Assembly: GCA_963648435.1 (NCBI GenBank)
Contig: CAVJDT010000002.1
Coordinates: 21,708-85,707, forward strand
Direction: 5' to 3'
DNA length: 64,000 nt
Origin: UMGS75 sp963648435
GTDB taxonomy: Bacteria > Bacillota_I > Bacilli_A > ML615J-28 > CAG-313
A program made the translations under genes and the position numbers. Numbering within the stretch: the first letter of the stretch is position 1; every line of letters starts with the position of its first letter. The notes under the pieces are model-generated. The model was not told the DNA's origin and did not search any database. It was given only the letters and a program-made list of their open reading frames with translations. This document shows, one piece after another, positions 60,201 to 64,000 of the stretch.

Positions 60201-63200
60201 TATGCCACCATTATATAATGTTGATTCATTATACCATCCAACAAATGTATAACCTATTCTTGTTGGTTTAGGCAATGTGTATGAAGCATCAAAAGTAACT
60301 TCTTTAGAAGCAATTTCAACCTCACCATTATTAGCATCAAATATAATTGTATATTCATTTGCTTGCCAACTTGTAGAGAAAGTTCTATTGCCAAAATGAC
60401 CGGTGGTGATAACAAATGACTTTGTAAGTTCTGCCACATCTGTTCCTGTCCAGCCAGTAAATGTATAACCTGTTCTTGTAGGTTCATAAACAGTTATATC
60501 CCTGCTTTCAATGTTATAAGATGACTTATTATTTGAATTGTTTGTTCCACCATTTAAGTTATAAGTAATTGAATAGGTGATTGTTGTTGGATTTGTTGAG
60601 ACAACATATCCATTAGAGTCTTTATCCCATACTGCTAAGCTTACACTTCTATTGTTTGTAATTGCTGTTTCATTATAATACCAAACAACATCATATCCGT
60701 CATAATAAGGAAGTGTAAAACTACCATTTTTATAAACTCTTTGAGTTCCGATTTTAACTCCATTTTTGTATAATTCTAAAATAGATTCATCGGTGTCAAG
60801 GACAACTAATGTGTATTCTATAGATATATTATTTTTTACTTTATCTGTAGCTGTAATTCTATATGTAATTGTTTCATTTATATCTAAAGAACCTGATAAT
60901 GTTTCTACATTAAATAATAATTCATTACCGAAACTATCTAATACTTGGAATAAAGCATATGGACTATCACCATTTTGTATATAGTCATAATCTCTTGTAT
61001 AAACAAGTGTAGGAATATCATAAACTTTAATATTTGAAATTAATTCACTTTTTGTAGTATTGCCAAGTGCATCTGTTGCTACTATATAAAGGTTTATTAT
61101 ATTACCTCCAGCAAGTGTATAACCACTTGTTGCTTCAATTGATGTAACACAAGCATCTCCAAAACTATTAACTGCTGTAGCACCAAATTCTTCACCAATT
61201 GACGCTTTTTTAATACTTGTTGCACCTACAACATTATAAGTTAAATTAATGTCATCAGAAGAATAAACCTTAATATCTTTTGTTACAATAGAATATTCGT
61301 TTCCAAGTGCATCTTTTGTGAAAAGTCTAAATTTTACAATATTTCCACCAACAAGTATTCCACTTTCAATACTAACTATTACATTTAAATCACCATTATG
61401 ACTATCTTTAGCAGTGATAGAGAAAAGATTTGCATTTATTACATCTGTAGCATTTATCGAGTCTTTTTCTGTATCATATGAAATTGTTGGAGTACCATAA
61501 ATCTTAATGCCTGTAATTTCCCTTGTATTTACATTACCAAGATGATCAGTTGCGGTAACAAGATATGTTAGAGTTGCTCCTGCTATTTGTGTTCCTGAAG
61601 TTAGCTCAAGAGTTACATTTGTTAATGTATTACCAAAGCTATCTTTTGCGGTAATTCCAAGTGTGTCAAGTGTGATATCATCACTTACTTTAAAACTTGT
61701 AGTATTAGCTCTACTAATTGATGGTGTACCATAAACTTTTATAGAATATGTTATATAATTTGTATTACCTTTACTATCAGTTACTGAACTCTTAATAGTA
61801 ATCGTGTTACCACCAGATAACGTTCCTCTATATTTAATTGTTGTTACGTTCAAAAATTCACCAAAACTATCAACTGCTGATACACCAAATAATTCATTAC
61901 TAATAGTATCCGTTGCCTTAATATTTACTACTTCTTTATTTCTTGTAATTACAGGTGTTCCATAAACTTTTACATTTTCAATTTCAGCTTTTGTTTCATT
62001 ACCTGTTTTATCAGTTGTAGAAATAACAATTGTAACTAGGTCACCTGCTTTATATGTTCCTTCTTTTACTGAAACATTAACAGTTAAGGCGTTTTCTAAT
62101 GTATCAACCGCAGTAGCATTAAATAATACTGCATTGATTGTGTCTGACATCTTAATATAATCTTTTTGATTATTATATGTAAGCGTAGGTGCACCATAAA
62201 TATTAATATTTGAAATTGTTTCAGCAGCGTATATATCATAAAGTCCTCTTGCAATAAGTCTCACTGTAATCTTATTTCCTACAGTCTTAGTTCCACTTAA
62301 AATTTCTGCAGTCACTTCTACAGGATTTCCATCAGTATCAACAGCAGTTCCACTAAATGTTTCAGCTTCTATTAAATCATTAACGCTAATTTCAGTGCGT
62401 TTTGTACATGAAAGTGTTACTTCATAGTCTACCCATTTAGCATATAATGTAATGTCACGTGCTTCAACAGTTGAGAATGTATATTCCGTTGTTAAAGTAC
62501 TGTCAAACCAACCAACAAATGATTTTTCCGCTAATGTAGGTTTAGTTGGGGCATTTAATTTAGTGCCGTAATCTTGAGTAATATGATCAACACTACTTCC
62601 ACCGTTAGAATTAAATGTAATTGTATATTGATTTACACTCCATCTTGCTGTATATGTAATACTATTTTCAGGCATATTGAAAGTATAAGATAAATCATTT
62701 GTTAATAACTCATCACCATTGTACCAACCAATCCAAGTGTAACCTGCATTTGTGGTTGCAGTAATTGTCTTGCTAGTTCCTGCTGTAATATTCATGTTTG
62801 TAAATTCTGTGATTGTTCCCGCATTAACTATATTCTTATTTGTTGTAAATGTATAAGCAATCCACTTAGCATAAAGCGTTGTGTTAGATGTTTTATCCCA
62901 ATTTCTAACACTATTTCCTAATTTATCAGTATATTGCGTACCAGTTCCACCAACTCCATCATACCAGCCTGCAAATGTATAACCATCTTTTGTACAATTA
63001 GTTGAAAGAGTAAATGCTGAATCATATGTTACATTTTGTGTTATTGGCTTAACTCCTGAACTAACCGTTTTACCACCAGCAGAAGGAATTGATGTTCCTT
63101 TAATATAAATCGTTCCAGTACAAGAGGAGCTACTACTATACGCACAAGCTACAATATAATATAATTGACCTGCTGTGACATTATAGGTTATACTAAAATT

Positions 63201-64000
63201 ACTACCCGATCCACCATCATCGTTACTAGTTAACTGCGATTTGCTTGAATTAAACAAATAGCCATATGTATCACTTGAACTGCTAGAATAAATTGTTACA
63301 GAACCTGTTACAAGTGGAACAAATGCATAATAACGATAATTACTACTATTTCTAGAAGGGAATGTTATGCTTCCGCTATTTTCACCAACTTTCAATGTTC
63401 CATAGCCAGAATAACTAACCCATTTAGCATAAACAGTAATATCTTGTGTCACAGGTGCCGTAAAATCAAATAATGTTGTACAACTACTTGTTGTATACCA
63501 ACCTCCAAATAAATAATCACTTCTTGTAGGAATACTTGGATAAGTTAATCCTTTTGTAGTAGTGATAGTTTGTGAATCAACACTTCCTTTTGCTCCATTT
63601 AAATTAAATGAAACTGTATACGTAGGTTCAACATATGATCTTGTATCGTCTAAAGTTACGGTATATGAATTCGCTTTCCATTTGGCATAAAGAACTACTT
63701 CTTCATTTTCTTTAGTTGTAATATTAAGTATGGATTCATTATTTGAATAATTTGTTCCACTTCCATCACTTTCAGTATTCCAACCAATAAACTCATATCC
63801 TATTTTTGAATAAACATTTGTTGCTAATTTCTTAGCTGTATCATAAACAAATTCTTCATTTGCCATATTGCCTGATGTTGCACCATTTCCATCAAATTTA
63901 ATTTCATAGGTAATGGCACTCCATCTTGCATAAAGGGTTACTGATGAAGTTTTATCCCATTTCTTAGCACTTGTTAAATCAGCATTATAATACTTATTTC
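57216..64000 (-). CDS. giant repeat surface protein (InlB-type, Ig-like and BspA-type LRR repeats), 5' end outside
   Basis: At least 2260 codons; the frame stays open to the right edge, so the Met at 63866 is not the true start. N-terminal part: InlB/Flg_new repeats (units like IGYEFIGW..ESDGSG ending VVLYAKW), a PPC-like beta domain with Ser-rich strands (about 155-260 counted from 63866), more InlB repeats (to about 480). Then seven Ig-like repeats of about 78 residues (480-1024), each with a pattern ATAVDSFGN...GG..I and ending IKVYGTP. Further InlB repeats follow (1080-1370), then BspA-type LRR_5 units (about 1380 to end, ITSIGAYAFTGCSN type). No LPxTG motif or C-terminal anchor helix. 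Probably a secreted adhesin; its attachment may lie in the missing N-terminus. Confidence 0.85.
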   Translation of the reverse strand, partial: NKYYNADLTSAKKWDKTSSVTLYARWSAITYEIKFDGNGATSGNMANEEFVYDTAKKLATNVYSKIGYEFIGWNTESDGSGTNYSNNESILNITTKENEEVVLYAKWKANSYTVTLDDTRSYVEPTYTVSFNLNGAKGSVDSQTITTTKGLTYPSIPTRSDYLFGGWYTTSSCTTLFDFTAPVTQDITVYAKWVSYSGYGTLKVGENSGSITFPSRNSSNYRYYAFVPLVTGSVTIYSSSSSDTYGYLFNSSKSQLTSNDDGGSGSNFSITYNVTAGQLYYIVACAYSSSSSCTGTIYIKGTSIPSAGGKTVSSGVKPITQNVTYDSAFTLSTNCTKDGYTFAGWYDGVGGTGTQYTDKLGNSVRNWDKTSNTTLYAKWIAYTFTTNKNIVNAGTITEFTNMNITAGTSKTITATTNAGYTWIGWYNGDELLTNDLSYTFNMPENSITYTARWSVNQYTITFNSNGGSSVDHITQDYGTKLNAPTKPTLAEKSFVGWFDSTLTTEYTFSTVEARDITLYAKWVDYEVTLSCTKRTEISVNDLIEAETFSGTAVDTDGNPVEVTAEILSGTKTVGNKITVRLIARGLYDIYAAETISNINIYGAPTLTYNNQKDYIKMSDTINAVLFNATAVDTLENALTVNVSVKEGTYKAGDLVTIVISTTDKTGNETKAEIENVKVYGTPVITRNKEVVNIKATDTISNELFGVSAVDSFGEFLNVTTIKYRGTLSGGNTITIKSSVTDSKGNTNYITYSIKVYGTPSISRANTTSFKVSDDITLDTLGITAKDSFGNTLTNVTLELTSGTQIAGATLTYLVTATDHLGNVNTREITGIKIYGTPTISYDTEKDSINATDVINANLFSITAKDSHNGDLNVIVSIESGILVGGNIVKFRLFTKDALGNEYSIVTKDIKVYSSDDINLTYNVVGATSIKKASIGEEFGATAVNSFGDACVTSIEATSGYTLAGGNIINLYIVATDALGNTTKSELISNIKVYDIPTLVYTRDYDYIQNGDSPYALFQVLDSFGNELLFNVETLSGSLDINETITYRITATDKVKNNISIEYTLVVLDTDESILELYKNGVKIGTQRVYKNGSFTLPYYDGYDVVWYYNETAITNNRSVSLAVWDKDSNGYVVSTNPTTITYSITYNLNGGTNNSNNKSSYNIESRDITVYEPTRTGYTFTGWTGTDVAELTKSFVITTGHFGNRTFSTSWQANEYTIIFDANNGEVEIASKEVTFDASYTLPKPTRIGYTFVGWYNESTLYNGGIWKIASNVKLTAKWTANTNTAYKVNHYQQNINDDEYTLFATENLIGTSDATITPNVNTYIGFTSPRTQTTTVLPDGSRIVNYYYTRNYYTVTVVGNGGVNNKITQKYQSAIDTTGWTTRDGYTLGGLYNDLGLTSLYTDRTMPAQNKTVYAYWEGEGLVSDFAYTSTSIAITITGYTGTSTIVKIPSQIGGIPVTTISSNAFANKTSFVSVVVPNSVTSIEQGAFKGCSKLESISLPFVGKSKSATAYEAVFGYIFGYETQSTTSSSYRESSKSTTFVDYNCSSVSNTVWQYSCQNYYSYSSYYGDYCLQSYYYYIPSMLKTVTITNATAIPEEAFMNCANITNVTLNDEVTSIGTRAFRNCTGLRTIDIGTGLTTINSYAFYGDSALTSIVIPSGVTTISDYVFYNNSSLTSVALPSGLKTIRSYAFYGTTNLKELTFPVELTTIGNNAFNGTRIRTLNIPSKVTSIGEYAFSGDVALTTLTIPSNVKTIGSNAFNGCVNITTLILNNGITTIGEYAFKDLSITTIVVPNSITSIEQGAFKGCSKLESISLPFVGKSKSATAYEAVFGYIFGYETQSTTSSSYRESSKSTTFVDYNCSSVSNTVWQYSCQNYYSYSSYYGDYCLQSYYYYIPSMLKTVTITNATAIPEEAFMNCANITNVTLNDEVTSIGTRAFRNCTGLRTIDIGTGLTTINSYAFYGDSALTSIVIPYGVNSMGANAFTNCSKLSIKCHIEEQPSIWNSTWNSSSCNVTWSYGCERGTTNDGIKWISIDGETARITGYEGAATTLTIPTTIDGKTINRIAMNAFFENATIASLVIPDGITTIESSAFANMSNLETVVISNKVATLQAHTFSGCTKASFLCYSSSKPFGWTTSWNDSNRPVVWNYNSLKGTADGFKWALTNDGTAVIYGYIGSDTSLTIPTTVAIYSVSGICGNAFRGNTKITSIFIPNCITSIGAYAFTGCSNVIINCEIASIPSGWSSNWKDSSTTTYLGM
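58078..58624 (-). repeat. 547-bp internal direct repeat, copy 2 (downstream)
   Basis: Same as 59026-59572 with one difference (58607 T versus 59555 C), offset 948 bases (316 codons, in frame). Encodes about 182 residues of LRR-type sequence, residues 1748-1930 counted from the Met at 63866. Confidence 0.95.
59026..59572 (-). repeat. 547-bp internal direct repeat, copy 1 (upstream)
   Basis: Identical to 58078-58624 except for one base. Encodes residues about 1432-1614, including the Tyr/Ser-rich stretch YYSYSSYYGDYCLQSYYYYI. The frame and codon use match, so it is a duplication within the gene, not an inserted element. Confidence 0.95.
60795..62430 (-). repeat. seven ~78-residue Ig-like repeats
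   Basis: Seven tandem protein repeats of 74-81 residues, each with a strand near VDSFGN or KDSFGN, a SGT..GG motif, TDxxGN, and closing IKVYGTP or a variant. DNA similarity is low, so they are old. They form the middle of the giant surface protein. Confidence 0.8.

Noticed and set aside
57216..63866. Met at 63866 as the true start of the giant gene
   Set aside because: The frame continues upstream to the window edge with typical InlB-repeat sequence (VTLYARWSAITYEIKFDG) and there is no ribosome site.
57216..64000. CRISPR array or DNA-level tandem repeats
   Set aside because: The repeats are protein-level with diverged DNA, except for the single 547-bp duplication; no spaced identical short repeats.

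Overview
The window is about 70% A+T, uses TGA as a stop (Trp is read from TGG), and has strong Shine-Dalgarno sites and T-tailed hairpin terminators. Its gene types (c-di-AMP receptor DarA, YetF, YrzE-like and YdjG/YdjI-like proteins, a FusA2-type EF-G paralogue, a DUF3021/LytTR pair, CcpA-like and MarR operators) point to a low-GC Gram-positive bacterium of the Bacilli/Firmicutes. The glycan enzymes and giant repeat surface proteins suggest an uncultured gut-type member. This assignment is inference: no rRNA, tRNA or marker gene is present that would fix the taxon.

Layout. 1-14.3 kb is housekeeping: a cut-off membrane protein, YetF, YrzE-like protein, orphan NadC, a zinc-ribbon/SPFH membrane-stress pair, an SsuABC-type importer, a CtpE-like P-type ATPase, a PuuD-type amidotransferase with a Nudix hydrolase, an EF-G paralogue and DarA. 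14.5-21.0 kb is a four-gene operon of a WG-repeat lipoprotein with two MacB/FtsX-type ABC modules. 21.1-28.0 kb (minus strand) runs from an MFS carrier through a DUF218 protein, a DUF308 membrane protein, a radical-SAM protein and a LytTR/DUF3021 regulatory pair to a type I pullulanase. 28.1-36.8 kb holds GlpQ, an XRE regulator, a DUF362-kinase-SDR operon, a phytoene-desaturase-like oxidoreductase, and a GH9/phosphodiesterase operon. 37.0-38.9 kb is a polyamine operon (agmatinase plus a tandem-domain AdoMet decarboxylase). 40.2-44.3 kb is a MarR-controlled heterodimeric ABC exporter.

44.3-46.4 kb is a small accessory block with an AbiE-type (type IV) toxin-antitoxin pair and a small secreted protein that may be frameshifted. 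46.5-50.6 kb encodes a large lipoprotein with Big_2 and InlB-type repeats and a C-terminal zinc amidase, behind a promoter whose -35 lies in a cre-like box. 50.7-54.4 kb returns to ordinary genes (flavin reductase, YbaK, MATE, PTS IIC).

54.4-57.2 kb is a gene graveyard with at least three decayed genes (a DUF4143/AAA_14 ATPase tail, a small conserved protein, an unidentified protein) around one intact PD-(D/E)XK nuclease-like ORF. From 57.2 kb to the right edge runs one giant gene (over 2,250 codons, 5' end outside) built from InlB-type repeats, seven ~78-residue Ig-like repeats and BspA-type leucine-rich repeats, including a near-perfect 547-bp in-frame internal duplication.

The most notable observations are: the AdoMet decarboxylase in which only the C-terminal domain keeps the Ser/His/Cys set while the N-terminal copy has lost the pyruvoyl serine; InlB-type repeats split by related inserts of about 125-180 residues; the 547-bp duplication; the LytTR/DUF3021/pullulanase operon; and the decayed island with an apparently orphan nuclease. 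I saw no CRISPR array, tRNA, rRNA, intact transposase or prophage.
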